A stretch of DNA of 64,000 nucleotides from Pyropia haitanensis (lineage: Eukaryota; Rhodophyta; Bangiophyceae; Bangiales; Bangiaceae): positions 1,798,001 to 1,862,000 of the forward strand of contig SDUX01000008.1 in assembly GCA_008729055.1 (NCBI GenBank). The letters are read 5' to 3'. Positions 21,985-32,429 of this stretch are shown piece by piece (position 1 is the stretch's first letter; each line of letters starts with the position of its first letter). The notes beneath the pieces were generated by a model, which saw only the letters and a program-made list of their open reading frames with translations, had not been told where the DNA came from and searched no databases. Both the position numbers and the translations under genes were made by a program.

Positions 21985-23585
21985 GCCGGCTGCCGCCGCT
22001 CAACGCCAATGCTGTCGCGGCCGACGCAAGAGCGCGTCGCGCTGTCAGTCCCTCACGACCACCGCCAATGACACCAACACGCCCGCGCCCACTATGGCAG
22101 GCGGTCCCACCGCCCCCTATCACGCTATGGTCAATGCCTACGCAGGCGGGTAGCAGCAATGGTCAAGACGTGTGGCGACGGTACGAGGACGGGGGGATGG
22201 AGGGGGAGGGCAGGGCGCGCGGCGGCGGGCGAGCGGGTCTACGCCCCGCTCAATCCACGCTACGAGCTCGAGTGGCAATCCCAGCAAAAAGGGAAAGGGG
22301 GGGGGGGAGGGGGGGGGTGCGCGCGCCACGCTCAAGGCGGCGGCGCAGGCCACGGCGACTGGGACCCCATCGAAACGGCGGTGCGGCGCGCGGCGGCCGC
22401 CGCGCAAGGCGAGCGCCGCCTCTTGGGTGGTGGTGCCACCCGGGCGGGCGGCGACCGCAGCGGCAGCTTGAAGGGCGGCCGAGGGCGGCGGCGGCGGCGG
22501 GGGTTTCCGCCGATGCATCCGCCGCTACCCGTCCTGGCAGCGATGCAGCGGCGGGCGGGCGACCTGACGACGGCCGTGGGCTGCGGTGGCCCGGCGGCGG
22601 CGTCACCACGGGGACGGGAAGGGCGGTTGGGGGGTGCGGGCGGTGGGGGGGGGGGATGAAGGTGGGGGGGGGCGGGGGAAGGGGTGACCACCGCGTCGGG
22701 GACGGCAAATTCGGGTGGTCTGCCGTGCTGGGCCATACGAGAGGGAATTCGAGAGCGGCGGTCGTCCGCGGGAGAGCTCCCAGGCCACCGACACGCCACC
22801 ACCACCAGCAAAAAATGGTGGAGAACTACTAGTACGGATGGAGACGTCCGTGATTTTCCTCTTTTCCATTCCTATACCGTCAGACGCGTGGCGTCGAGGC
22901 GGAAGCGCCGGTCGGGCCGACGGTTGACTGCACGGCCTCGTGGGACGGTAGCGGTCCGAAACGTCCTGGACTGTCGAGACTTGGCCAATATGAACACGAC
23001 TTTAGGAGCGCAAGGCGCAGTAGTCTGAGCCAACCACACGCTGGTGTTTGGGCGAGTGACCAATGGGCTGCTGTTTTGGTCCCGTCTGCGCCTGTTGTCA
23101 TTGGCCAAGGTCGGTCTGTGTGGGTTGCCCAGAGCAGCACGACGCCTCGCTGCCCCACCGTACGGACAACCTCTGCAACGGCCGGCTGCTCTTGTCCATG
23201 TCGACGACACTGCAGCGGCCAGCTGCATCGGGCGAACCGCCTCCCGTGGCTGATGCGCGTCCCCAACGCCAGCGGTGCGGCGATGCAAGGCGACCGCCGT
23301 GGCCAGCCATCCTCCCGCCATGGCGGCGCCCGCCTGGCACGGTCGACGCCATCCCGTCCTCCTGGAAACCGCAGCGGCCGCCTCGCCTGGCTCCCCAACC
23401 GTCGGCGCCGCGCGTGCGCGGCGGCCGCCGCCCCCCTTTTCCCTGCGTCTGTGTCGTTGTTCTCTAGGTTTGCTTGCCGACAGCGACGCTGCCGAGACGG
23501 AGCGGCCACCGCCAGCGACGCTTCCGAGACGGAGCGGCCACCGCCAGCGGGAGGTGCCCAGCGCCGACGCCCGCCGCCCAGCCGC
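21985..23585. other. Intergenic region between two minus-strand genes
   Basis: Holds the protease promoter side (right of 21984) and the 3' flank of the ASPM-like gene. The stretch 22720-23100 is less GC-rich and has no ORF with protein character. A 32-bp tandem duplication lies at 23483-23546. Confidence 0.4.
23483..23546. repeat. 32-bp unit, two tandem copies
   Basis: The unit beginning GCGACGCTGCCGAGACGGAG occurs twice in direct tandem (23483-23514 and 23515-23546) with one mismatch. It is just past the stop of the ASPM-like gene. Confidence 0.7.
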
Positions 23586-25511
23586 TCACGGTGCCACCAG
23601 GTGGCCACGGGCACCCCTCCCCCCTCCCCCCCCCCCCTCCAAGCGGCGCAGGTCCCGCACCAGCGCGTCGAGCGCGGCGACCGTAGCGGCCGACACCCCC
23701 CCCCCCCAGTGGCAGCGGCGCGCCCCCCCCCCCCCCCCGCGGCCGTGGCGGTGGCGGCGGCGGCGACGGCGTGCCGCCGCCGCCGCCGCTCACCCGCCTC
23801 CCACCGGCAGCGGACGGCGGCGGCGAGGGCGGCCGCCCGTGGTGCCAGGCCGCCCAGGCCGTCGGCGCCCCCGCGGTGGCGCCGGTGGTGGCGGCGGCGG
23901 TGGCTGGCGGCCGCGGCGGCGGCGGCGTCGTCGGCGGCGGCGGCGACGGCGGCGGCCTCGTCGGCGGCGGCAGCGACGGCGGCGGCGTCGTCGGCGGCGG
24001 CGGCGGCGACGGCGGCGGCGGCGGCCCCCCCCAGGAGCGCCACCGCCGGCCAGAGGACCGCCTCGACCGACCGGAAGACGGTGGCCACACCGAGCAGCGG
24101 CGCCGCGGCGGCGGCGGTGGGGAGTGGCAGCACCCCCGCCGGCGACGCGGCCGCGACGGTCGTCAGGCGGGTGAGGGTGTCGGTGGCGGCGGCGGCGGCG
24201 GCGGCGGAGCGGCACCCACACAGGCGGAGGCGGGTGAGGAGGGCGTTGAGGGGTGCCCCGTTGGGGGGGGGGGGGGGGGGGGGGACCGCCCCGCCGCGGA
24301 CCACGGTGGTGGGGGGGGGGTGGGGGGGGGGGGGTGCGCCCGCCGCGCGTCGCGGCCGACGCACCGACGGCGGCGGCAGCGTCGGGGGGGGGGGGGGCGC
24401 CAACGCCGGGCGGTACGGCAGGGGCGGGCGGGGGGGGGGGCCCGCCACCGCGGCGGCGGCGGCTCGCGACGCGGCGGCCGGCGGCGGCGGCCGCCGCGGC
24501 GGCCGCCGCGTCGACGCGGTCGAGCGCCACGACGGAGCGGCGGACCCGCCCGCCCGCGCACTCCCCCCCCCCCGCGGTGGCCGCCCCAACCGCCGCCGCC
24601 GCCGCCACCACCGACGAGTGGGGGGACCGCCGCCGCGGCGACGGCGGCGGCGACGGCGGCGGCGGTGGTGACGGTGGCGACGGTGGTGGTGGTGGCGGCG
24701 GTGGCAGTGGCGGTGGCCGGCGGCCACTGCCGACACGCCGCCGGCTGGCGGCTGCCGCTACCGGCCGCCCGGCGGTGGCGGCGGGCGCCCGCGGTGGGGT
24801 GGAGTGGGCGAAACCGCAGGGGGGGGTGGGGGGGGGGGGGGGGGATGCCGTCACCGCTCGGTGGTGGGCGCGTGCCGCGACGGGCGGCGGCGGGGGGGGG
24901 GGTGGGGGGGGGGGGGGGGGGGGGTGTAGGACAGCACCCGCCGCACGCCCGCCGCGGGCGGCCGCCGCCCCCGCGCCGTCGCACAAGCCGCCGCGCCGCG
25001 AGTGGCGGCGGTGGCGGCGGCGGCGGTGGAGGCCGCGGCGGGAGCCCCCCCCCCCCCCCCCCGCCGCGTCCGCCCCCCCCGTAGCGGCACCCGCCTCGCC
25101 GCCGCCGCCGCCACCCCCACCACCCCCACCCCCACCGCCGCCGCCACCGCTGCCGGCGGCGGCGGCGGCGGCGGCGGCGGGCGCCCCCCCCCCCCCCGAC
25201 GGCGCACGGCGGCGGCACGGGCGGCGGCTTGGAGCACCACCGCCGCGTGGCCGTCGTCGGCGGCGGCGGCGGCGAGCACCGCCGCGGCGGCAACGGCAAC
25301 GGCGGCGGCGGCGGGACGGCCGGTGGTGACGATGGCGGCCGCGGCGGGGGGGGGGAAGCCCACCGCGGTGAGGGCGGCGGTGAGGGCGGCGGCCGCCGCG
25401 GCGGCCGCCGCGGCGGTCGCGTCGGGGGGAGGGGTGGGGGGGGGGGCGCCCGTGGCGGGTGGCGGCGGTGTGGGCGCGGGCGTCGTGGCGGCGGTGGCGG
25501 CGGCGGTGGAC

Positions 25512-25565
<54 letters not shown>

Positions 25566-26852
25566 TGGGGGCGGCCGGCGTGGCGGGCCGCGGCGGCGAC
25601 CGCCGCGGCGACCGCGGGCGCGTCGTCGAGGCGGCCGACGCGCACGCCCGGCGCGGCGGCGGCCAGCCACGCCCGCACCGCGGCGGCCACGTCCGCCGCG
25701 AGTCCCCCCCGCGCCCCCCCATCATCCTCGCCGTCGGCGCCACCCGCGTCGTCGGCGTCGGCGCCACCCGCGTCGCTGCCGTCGACGCCACCCGCGTCGT
25801 CGGCGTCGGCGCCACCCGTGGCATTGGCGGCACCGCCGGCACAGCCAGCGGCCGCATCTCGGAGGCCCGCCGTGGCGGCGGGCGCCGCGGCGGGCGCGAC
25901 CGGCGGCGGCGGCATCCCGCCCCCCCCCGCCACCCCCGCCGCGTGCCGCAGGCGGGCGGCGTCGGCGGCAATCGCCGCCACGTCCACCACCGCCGCCACG
26001 CCGGCGGCCGAGCGGCGGGCGGCAATGACAAACGACGCGACGCCCCAGGCGGCAGCGTCGCCACGGGCCAGCTCCGCCACCAGCGCGGGTGGCCACGCGG
26101 CGGGCGGCGCCGCCGCCGCTGCCGCTGCCGCCGACGCCGCCGCCGCCGCCGTCGCCGCCGCCGCCGCGGGTGCGGCGGCGGGCGCCGCGACGGCCAGCGC
26201 GGCGGTGAGCGTCGCGACGCGCGCGTGGCGTGCCGCGGCGGTGACGGCGGTGGTGGTGGCGGTGGCGGCGGCGGCGGCGGTCGCCCTCCCCCCCACCGTG
26301 GTGGCGGCTGCCGCCGCGGGCGGCGGCGCGACCGGCGGCCGCACCGCGGCGGCGAGGGCCCCCCCCGGGTCACCCGCCCAGCGGCGGGCGAGGTGCGCGA
26401 CGCCGACGCCCGTGGCGAGCGCGGCGGGCGTCCCCCCCCGGGGCACCGGGTGGCCATCGAGCGCGGCGCGGCGCCCCCGCAGCACGTACCCCCGGTGCCG
26501 CAACGCGGCGACGCCGTCGCCAACGCCCGGCGCGAGCAGCTCCATCACCCGCCAGAGGAGCTGTTGGAGGCTCCCCGCCGCCGCCGCGCCGGGCCGCAGC
26601 AGCGGCGGCGGGTGGGCGCCGAGGGCGGCCGCCGCCGCCGCGGCATCGATGGTGGCGAGGAGGGTGAGGGTGGCGGTGAGGGTGGCGGCCGCCGCGCCCG
26701 CACGGGCGGTGGGGGTGTCGACGACGCCGGCGGGGGTGGTGGCGGCCGCGACGGCCGCGTCGCCGGCGTTGAGGATGGTGGCGGTGAGGGCACGCTCCGA
26801 CGCGACGAGCAGCCGCAGCTGCGCGGGGGAGGGGGGGGGGTGGCCCCCGCCG

Positions 26853-26884
<32 letters not shown>

Positions 26885-27302
26885 CCCGCCGCCGCCGCCG
26901 CCGCCGCTCGCCGCCGCGACGGCGGCGGCCTCGTCGGCCACGACGGCAGCGGCGACGCTCTCGCCGACGGGCGAGCCCGCCGACGGCGGCAGCCGCCCCG
27001 CCGCCACCGCCGCCGCGCGTGCCGCCACCCGACGCGCGGCGCGCGGGGTGGCGGCGGCGGCGGCAGCAGCGGCCAGCGTCGGGCCCCCCCCCCCCACGGG
27101 GTCGGCCAACACGGCCGGCCCGTGGAGCGCGACGAGCGCCACCTGCAGCCACGCCGGGTGGAGGCTCCCCAGCAGCGCCCGCAGCAGCGCCCGCCGCAGC
27201 GCGGGCGCCCGCCACACGTCCCGTGACGCGGCGTCGGGCGCGAGCACCCCCGCCGCCGTCGCGGCGGCGACGCGCGCGGCAACGGCCGCGACGGCGGGCG
27301 CC

Positions 27303-27340
<38 letters not shown>

Positions 27341-27510
27341 GCGGTCGCCGTCGGGGGGGGACACGAGGCCCCGGGGGGTCGCCGCCGCCGCGGCGGCCGC
27401 GAGGGCGGCGGTCCACCAGGGGGTGGCGCGGGCGGCGGTGGCGGCCGCCCAGCGGGCGGTGGCGGGGTGCCAGGGGGGGTGGGTGGGGCGGCGGCCCCGG
27501 GGGGGGGCAT
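23586..27510 (-). CDS. ASPM/abnormal spindle-like protein, heavily diluted with poly-Ala
   Basis: ASPM proteins focus spindle poles through calponin-homology (CH) domains, calmodulin-binding IQ motifs and an armadillo-like C-terminus. Matches in the expected order: ALLGSLHPAWLQVALVALHG (ASPM 'hYnPlWLrIGLE' block, about 27130-27190); LLWRVMELLAPGVGD then LRHRGYVLRG (start of CH1, about 26500-26580); DVAAAVRAWL (CH2 side, about 25680); the block LTAVGFPPPAAAAIV; an IQ motif AAVVLQAAARAAAVRRR (25199-25254); after several frame changes, LNALLTRLRLCGCR and VFRSVEAVLWPAVALLGG (armadillo-like, about 24000-24250); and VAALDALVRDLRRLEG before TGA at 23586. The start is uncertain: the long frame begins without ATG, and ATG 27510 is followed by a 9-C run that could put it in frame. 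Several frame shifts lie in C/G runs, so exact protein sequence is not secure. Confidence 0.6.
25511..25565. repeat. (GGC)n microsatellite coding for poly-Ala
   Basis: About 18 GCG/GGC triplets, read as Ala on the minus strand between the CH2 and IQ parts of the ASPM-like gene. Confidence 0.85.
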
Positions 27511-28615
27511 GGCCGCCCCAAGCAGAGGCGGGCCGCGGCGGGAGCAAGTGGAGCCGGGGGGGGGCCGCGGAGATGGCCGCGGAACGGGATGAGGAGGGGG
27601 GCGGCGCCGGTGGGATGGCGGCCAGACAAAAAGGCACGGGAGGAGGAGTACCCGTGGGAGAGGCGGGGAAGGGGGACGGCCGCCGGCACCAACGGCAGCG
27701 GCGATCCGAGCCGCCCGGCTGGTCGCTGACGCGTCGCGAGGGCGCCGCGCCACTGATCCCAGACGGGCGCGGCAGCCGCTTGTTTGAATTTTTGGACTGG
27801 TCCGCGCCCGTAACGGCCGCCGTGGCCGGAATGCTCTGTCACGAGCCATATGTATGTAGGTGCGTTCCAAAACCAGTATACTCTGGCCAGCGCACGCGCC
27901 GTTTGTCGCTTGCACCAACACCACCCCAAACTGTAGGACTACTCCACACGGGGGGTTCCTCTGCTGGCGGCGGCCGGGACGCTCCCCTACCGGGAAGCAG
28001 CCGCGCCAGCGGGGGAACCCGCGCTTCCCGGTTGTGCCACAGCCTGCAGGGCGGCAAGGGGGGGGGGGGGGGGGGGCGCCGGCCCGACCACCGGCGCCAT
28101 CGTGGACGCGCCGCGTACAGGTGACCCGCCCGCGGGTGCCTGCCGCGACCCGGCGTGCGCATCTGGGCGGCGCCCGCGTCGACGGCGGGCGGTGTGAGGC
28201 AGCGGCGGCGGCGCCGCGGTGTGTGCCGCCCCGGCGCGCACTCTGGGTGCCTTTGTGGGGGGGGGGGGGGGGGGGGGGGGCGCCGCCCGCCGGCGGTGGG
28301 CAGACCCCCTCCTGGCGGCGGCGGGGCCACCCCCCCACCCCCCCCCCCCCGCGTCCACCATTCCGTCGGGGGGGGTGGGGGGGGGGGGGTGGGGGGGGTG
28401 CTGCGTGGTGGCCGCGGTCGGCGGCAGGCGCCGCGTGTGGGGCGGCCGCCCCCCGCGCGCGCGGTGGGTGCAAAACCACCCCCACCGCGGGTCCGTGTTG
28501 CGTGCAAACCGGGCTGGAAGGCGGGTGCCGCCAGCGCCGCCTGCCTCGGCTCGCCGGCGGCGGCCGGGCGGGCGGGCGGTCGGGCGGGCGGGCGGTCGGT
28601 CGGGGCGGCCGCATC
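27511..28615. other. Region between the ASPM-like gene and the retrotransposon
   Basis: Upstream flank of the ASPM-like gene. It has G-runs at 28060-28076, 28257-28280 and 28376-28400 and a (GGGC)-like stretch at 28561-28605. 27780-27960 is lower in GC and may carry promoter elements. No gene is supported. Confidence 0.4.
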
Positions 28616-29206
28616 TGTGAGTATCGGCGAGGATGTGGAGAAAAACGCAGTGTACCCCACGAGGCCAGACACCGGCGACCCGACACCCCAACGCGGGGTG
28701 GCGAGTTCCAATGTCTAGTCTGCCGGGCCGAGGGCGCCCGGCACTCAGGTGCGCGGCCGGGTGCTCTTATACCCCGCCCCGCACGCGGCGGCAGGTCCGC
28801 CGCACGCGGCGGTGAGCGCCCCCGACACGCCCACAGACGCAAGTCTAGCCCCCCCTCTCCACACGGCCATCAGCCCACCTATTGTGGACAACACCCGCGA
28901 ATCACCCCCTTCCACTCAAGCAAAACAATGCACAAACCGGCCAATCACGGCCTGGCGAAACACATAATCGAGCCAATCGGCCCGACCCAATCTGTCAGCC
29001 ATCACCGGGGGTTTGACCAAACATCATTGATGTTCGGTCACACCCCGCCGAGGTCTGACCAAACGCAAACGCGTGTCCCCCACAATCTTGGCAGGATCCG
29101 GTCCAGCGCCCAATCATCGGTCACATGGCTGGGTCCGAGTCTCGCCTCGCCGCGCGGCACGAGGGTGCGGGGCAGCGCACGCCCCCCCCGCAGCGGCGTA
29201 ATCACA
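28616..29206 (-). repeat. 3' LTR of the copia element
   Basis: 591 bp, same length and apparently same sequence as 34900-35490. The pol stop codon lies in its first bases (in element orientation). Confidence 0.95.
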
Positions 29207-32200
29207 CTCCCGGGTTTTCCACACCCGAGTGCCGCGGCGACGCGTCGGTGCGCGTAATCCACTGCTGCACAGGGTTGACGTCCTTGGCCGTCTTCATCAT
29301 GGCGCTCAGCGCCGCACACTGACCCGGCTTGGTCAGCCCATCGGCAATGTTGTGCTCGGATTGAACCAGCCCCACGTTGGATATCTCGTGGCGGTTGTAG
29401 GCCTCCCGCGCCGCGGCCACGTCAATCATTAGCCGCTTCTCCGTGGTGTGCGACGCCCGCGTAATGACGTCAAACATCTGCTTCGAGTCCGTGAGCATCA
29501 CAAGCGGTAGGTGCTGGTGATAAATGCGCTCTAGGTCGTGCTTGAGGATGAACGCGGTGTCAAACGCGTCTGCAAAGGCGTAGACCTCCCCTGCCATAAT
29601 GCTCCGCACCACACGCCGCGCCTTCTTGCTGGAGTAGCTCAGCACGTGGCAGTTGTTGTCCCCGTCGCAAAGCATCACAATGTAACCGAGCTGGGATGAG
29701 AGATCGTCATTGTTGGCAAAAGACGCATCAGAGTAGGCGCGCAGGTGCAGCGTCTCTCGGCTCAGGGGTCCATAGGTCAGCCCTAAGTCCTTGGTACTGT
29801 GGGCGTACTTGATAGCCTTGTTCAGTTCCCGCACGTGGCGCTCGCAGAAGGTCTCGGCGGTCACTTGTGCAGCCCGGTTGATAGCACAGCAGAGATCGGG
29901 CCTGCTGTGAGCCAGCCATCCAAACCCCGCTCGGGCAGACACAAAGGCGTCAAAGGAGATGTCGGTTGGCAGCTTGCTCGCCGCTGCGACGTAGGACTCC
30001 TGGCTGAGCACGAAACATCGCGGCGACCCGTCCAGCGTCTTGAGAAACGCGCCCACAAACTCGAGGTTGTCCCACACCCGCGGCTTGGACTCGAACGTTT
30101 CCAGCGTCTGCTGGGTCAAGGTCTGGAATGACTCATCGCCGCCGTTCAGCAGGTCGTCAACATAACCGCCCAACAGTCCCACCGTGCGCCCATTCTCCTC
30201 CTTGATGAAGAGTGACGGATCTCCCGTCAGGGGGACCATACCCAGGTCGTCCTTAACGTGACCCGTTAAGGTCACCGCCCAGTAGTCTCCAGCGTCGCAC
30301 ATCCCATATAAGGGCAGGAGGAGCAGCAGTACCTCGCCGTCACCGACGCCAAACAGCTCGGCATCGGCTGGGCGCGGCTGCAGGTAGATGGTACGCGTGA
30401 GTCTCTCCTTGCTCTGCAGGTACGCCTGGTTCACGTCGTGCGAAAAGATGCGAAAATTGAGCACGGCACTGGTCGACAAGATAATCTTGGTGGAACTCTG
30501 GCGCAAGGTGGAGATGTTGTGGACGATAAAAGGCTTCTCCTTGTCGTTGTGCCCCTGGAGGACGTAGCGCGACTTAAACTTGGCGTTGTTCGTCCCCACG
30601 TGCTTGATCGCGTCGACAAAGCGGCCCTTGAGGATGGACGCGTCAGCAGGCAGCGAGTCTCTTCGCACCTTCTTGAATGCCCCACGCTTCACGAGTCCGC
30701 TGGCCTCCTCCAGCCTCGCAGCCTTAGCCTCAGCTGTTGAAACCCGAGGGTCCTCTGGCTTGAGGACCTCAGTCTTGAAAATCCGGGAGGGCGTCTCTGC
30801 CTCGGCCTGAGTGTCGCGGTAGGCCCTCTCTTGAATGTACCCCAGGCGCTGGCCCAGGCTGCACACCAAGGTGTCCCCAGCGATGATAGCGTCGACGACG
30901 TTGCCCATGTCCTCGTTGCCAACAGTATCAGTCGCGACGTCGGCTGGCGTCTCCTCGGTCGTCTCAAGAGGCGGTAAGTACTCCTTGACTTTGTCAATTG
31001 AAAACAACTTGAGGCGATCGTTGATGTCCAGCCACACTTGCTTGCCATCGTGACCCTGCACCGTGTACGGGCCTTGCCACTCGTCCACAGGCTTCTCGCG
31101 GTACACGAGGACGCGCATGCCCGGGCTGATCTCGGTGTTGGACGCCTTCGGGACGTTGCGCCGTACGGCAGTACTTAGCCGCGCACGAGCGACGTGCTTG
31201 ACCATGTCCGCGCGGGCCTCCACCAACGCCTTGTTCCGCTCCCGCTGCATCGGCAAGTCGACGGGGTTGACCGGCATGCGGGGGTTGATGCCAAACACGA
31301 GGAGAACTGGAGAGATACCCATCGGCCCCGCTGTCTGGTTCATGGCCCACACGGACAGGGACAAGGCTTGACCCTTGTCAATGGTCGGGTGCGCGGCACG
31401 CACGCGCCGGAAGATCTGGCGCAGAAACGCATGGTAGCGCTCACCTGCACCAAGGGAGTTGTGGCTCTCAACACCCGAGTCCCGTTGCTTGATGCCAGCC
31501 GCCTCAACTCGTGCCCTCCATTGCGGTGCCTGCAGCTGCGGCCCTTGATCGACGTGCAGCTCTTGTGGGTATCCAACATACGCGGCCACCCAAATCTTGA
31601 CGAATAGGTCCCACGTGGCATCGGCCGTCTGGCCATCGCCCATAAAACCGGCCGCGCTCCAGAGGGTGTCGGCGTCCACCACATGTAGAACGGCCTCCCC
31701 CTCCAGAAACATGAGGTCCAACAGCACTAGCCGGTTGAAGCACACGTCCTCGTGGGGGAGTGCCACCCTAAAGCGGTTGGGCTCCTTCCCTAGGCGCTGA
31801 CAGACGTCACAGGCGTCAGCGACATCCTGCAGCTGCTTGAGGGTCAGCGGCACCGCGTCGTCAATCTTGGCCCGCCTCATGAGAGCGTACAGTCGCTCCG
31901 AGTTGGCGTGGAAAAAGTGCTTGTGAATGCGCTGCAGCTCCGGGAAGGTGTATAGTATCTCCGCCTCCCACTCGAAGAAAATGTGCCCCATCTTGCGCAC
32001 CAACGGTACTTGGATGCCCTCGTTCACGCACACGAGCCGGTTGGTTGTGTTGTTCACGTACATGTTGTGCCTGTCGAGGAAGTCAAGTCCCAATAGTAGC
32101 GGCACGTTGATAGCCACCACGTCGATCTCAATCAAAATCATGAAGCTGTCGGTGATGGGTATGCGCACCGCCACCGTCCCGACACACGGATGTCGCCCGC

Positions 32201-32429
32201 CACCGAACCGGTACACCATCCCGCTCTTGTTGCCCAGCGTCACACCCGGGTTGTGGCTCGCAAGGTAGGCCTCAGCCTGCCTCTTGCCGACAACCGTCTT
32301 CTCCGCTCCGATGTCCATGCAGGCACCCTCGAATCTCTCGGCCTTGTCCAGTAAAGTGATGATCTCCTTGTCGACAAATATGTCGGGTGGACGCTTGAGT
32401 CTGTGCTTGAGGGAAGGTCGACTAGTCAA
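29202..32429 (-). CDS. pol: Copia pol polyprotein: protease, integrase, reverse transcriptase, RNase H
   Basis: About 1,075 residues. The protease has MDIGAEKTVV (Asp39), where Asp-Thr/Ser-Gly is usual. Integrase: zinc-binding H-x-H...C-x2-C from about residue 169 to 210 (HKHFFH, CDVCQ), then a DDE core with LLDLMFLEG, HVDQGPQLQ and GVESHNSLGAGERYH. Reverse transcriptase: AFKKVRR, KARYV-like KSRYVLQG, SHDVNQAYLQS and catalytic YVDD at 756-759. RNase H: YSDASFAN (Asp901) and SIMAGEVYA. The frame has no ATG at its 5' end: it opens after a stop near 32454 and overlaps the end of gag in the -1 frame. The polyprotein ends GVENPGV at a TGA inside the 3' LTR, so the presumed polypurine tract is coding. 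Confidence 0.95.
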   Translation of the reverse strand: MTSRPSLKHRLKRPPDIFVDKEIITLLDKAERFEGACMDIGAEKTVVGKRQAEAYLASHNPGVTLGNKSGMVYRFGGGRHPCVGTVAVRIPITDSFMILIEIDVVAINVPLLLGLDFLDRHNMYVNNTTNRLVCVNEGIQVPLVRKMGHIFFEWEAEILYTFPELQRIHKHFFHANSERLYALMRRAKIDDAVPLTLKQLQDVADACDVCQRLGKEPNRFRVALPHEDVCFNRLVLLDLMFLEGEAVLHVVDADTLWSAAGFMGDGQTADATWDLFVKIWVAAYVGYPQELHVDQGPQLQAPQWRARVEAAGIKQRDSGVESHNSLGAGERYHAFLRQIFRRVRAAHPTIDKGQALSLSVWAMNQTAGPMGISPVLLVFGINPRMPVNPVDLPMQRERNKALVEARADMVKHVARARLSTAVRRNVPKASNTEISPGMRVLVYREKPVDEWQGPYTVQGHDGKQVWLDINDRLKLFSIDKVKEYLPPLETTEETPADVATDTVGNEDMGNVVDAIIAGDTLVCSLGQRLGYIQERAYRDTQAEAETPSRIFKTEVLKPEDPRVSTAEAKAARLEEASGLVKRGAFKKVRRDSLPADASILKGRFVDAIKHVGTNNAKFKSRYVLQGHNDKEKPFIVHNISTLRQSSTKIILSTSAVLNFRIFSHDVNQAYLQSKERLTRTIYLQPRPADAELFGVGDGEVLLLLLPLYGMCDAGDYWAVTLTGHVKDDLGMVPLTGDPSLFIKEENGRTVGLLGGYVDDLLNGGDESFQTLTQQTLETFESKPRVWDNLEFVGAFLKTLDGSPRCFVLSQESYVAAASKLPTDISFDAFVSARAGFGWLAHSRPDLCCAINRAAQVTAETFCERHVRELNKAIKYAHSTKDLGLTYGPLSRETLHLRAYSDASFANNDDLSSQLGYIVMLCDGDNNCHVLSYSSKKARRVVRSIMAGEVYAFADAFDTAFILKHDLERIYHQHLPLVMLTDSKQMFDVITRASHTTEKRLMIDVAAAREAYNRHEISNVGLVQSEHNIADGLTKPGQCAALSAMMKTAKDVNPVQQWITRTDASPRHSGVENPGV
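29207..29225 (-). promoter_or_regulatory. Probable polypurine tract
   Basis: On the minus strand GTGGAAAACCCGGGAG directly abuts the 3' LTR, where the primer for plus-strand DNA synthesis is expected. It is interrupted by CCC, so it is an imperfect purine tract. Confidence 0.45.

Noticed and set aside
25511..25565. Possible CRISPR-like or satellite array
   Set aside because: It is a plain (GGC)n triplet run in coding sequence with no spacers. No CRISPR array exists in the window.
22880..27640. Very long overlapping ORFs on both strands (up to about 1,040 codons)
   Set aside because: High GC removes stop codons, so most are shadows. Only minus-frame segments carrying ASPM-like motifs were kept; the plus-strand Ala/Gly/Arg translations show no domain.
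28616..29206. Plus-strand ORFs repeated exactly at both ends of the retrotransposon
   Set aside because: They are translations of the LTRs and duplicate because the LTRs are identical; not genes.
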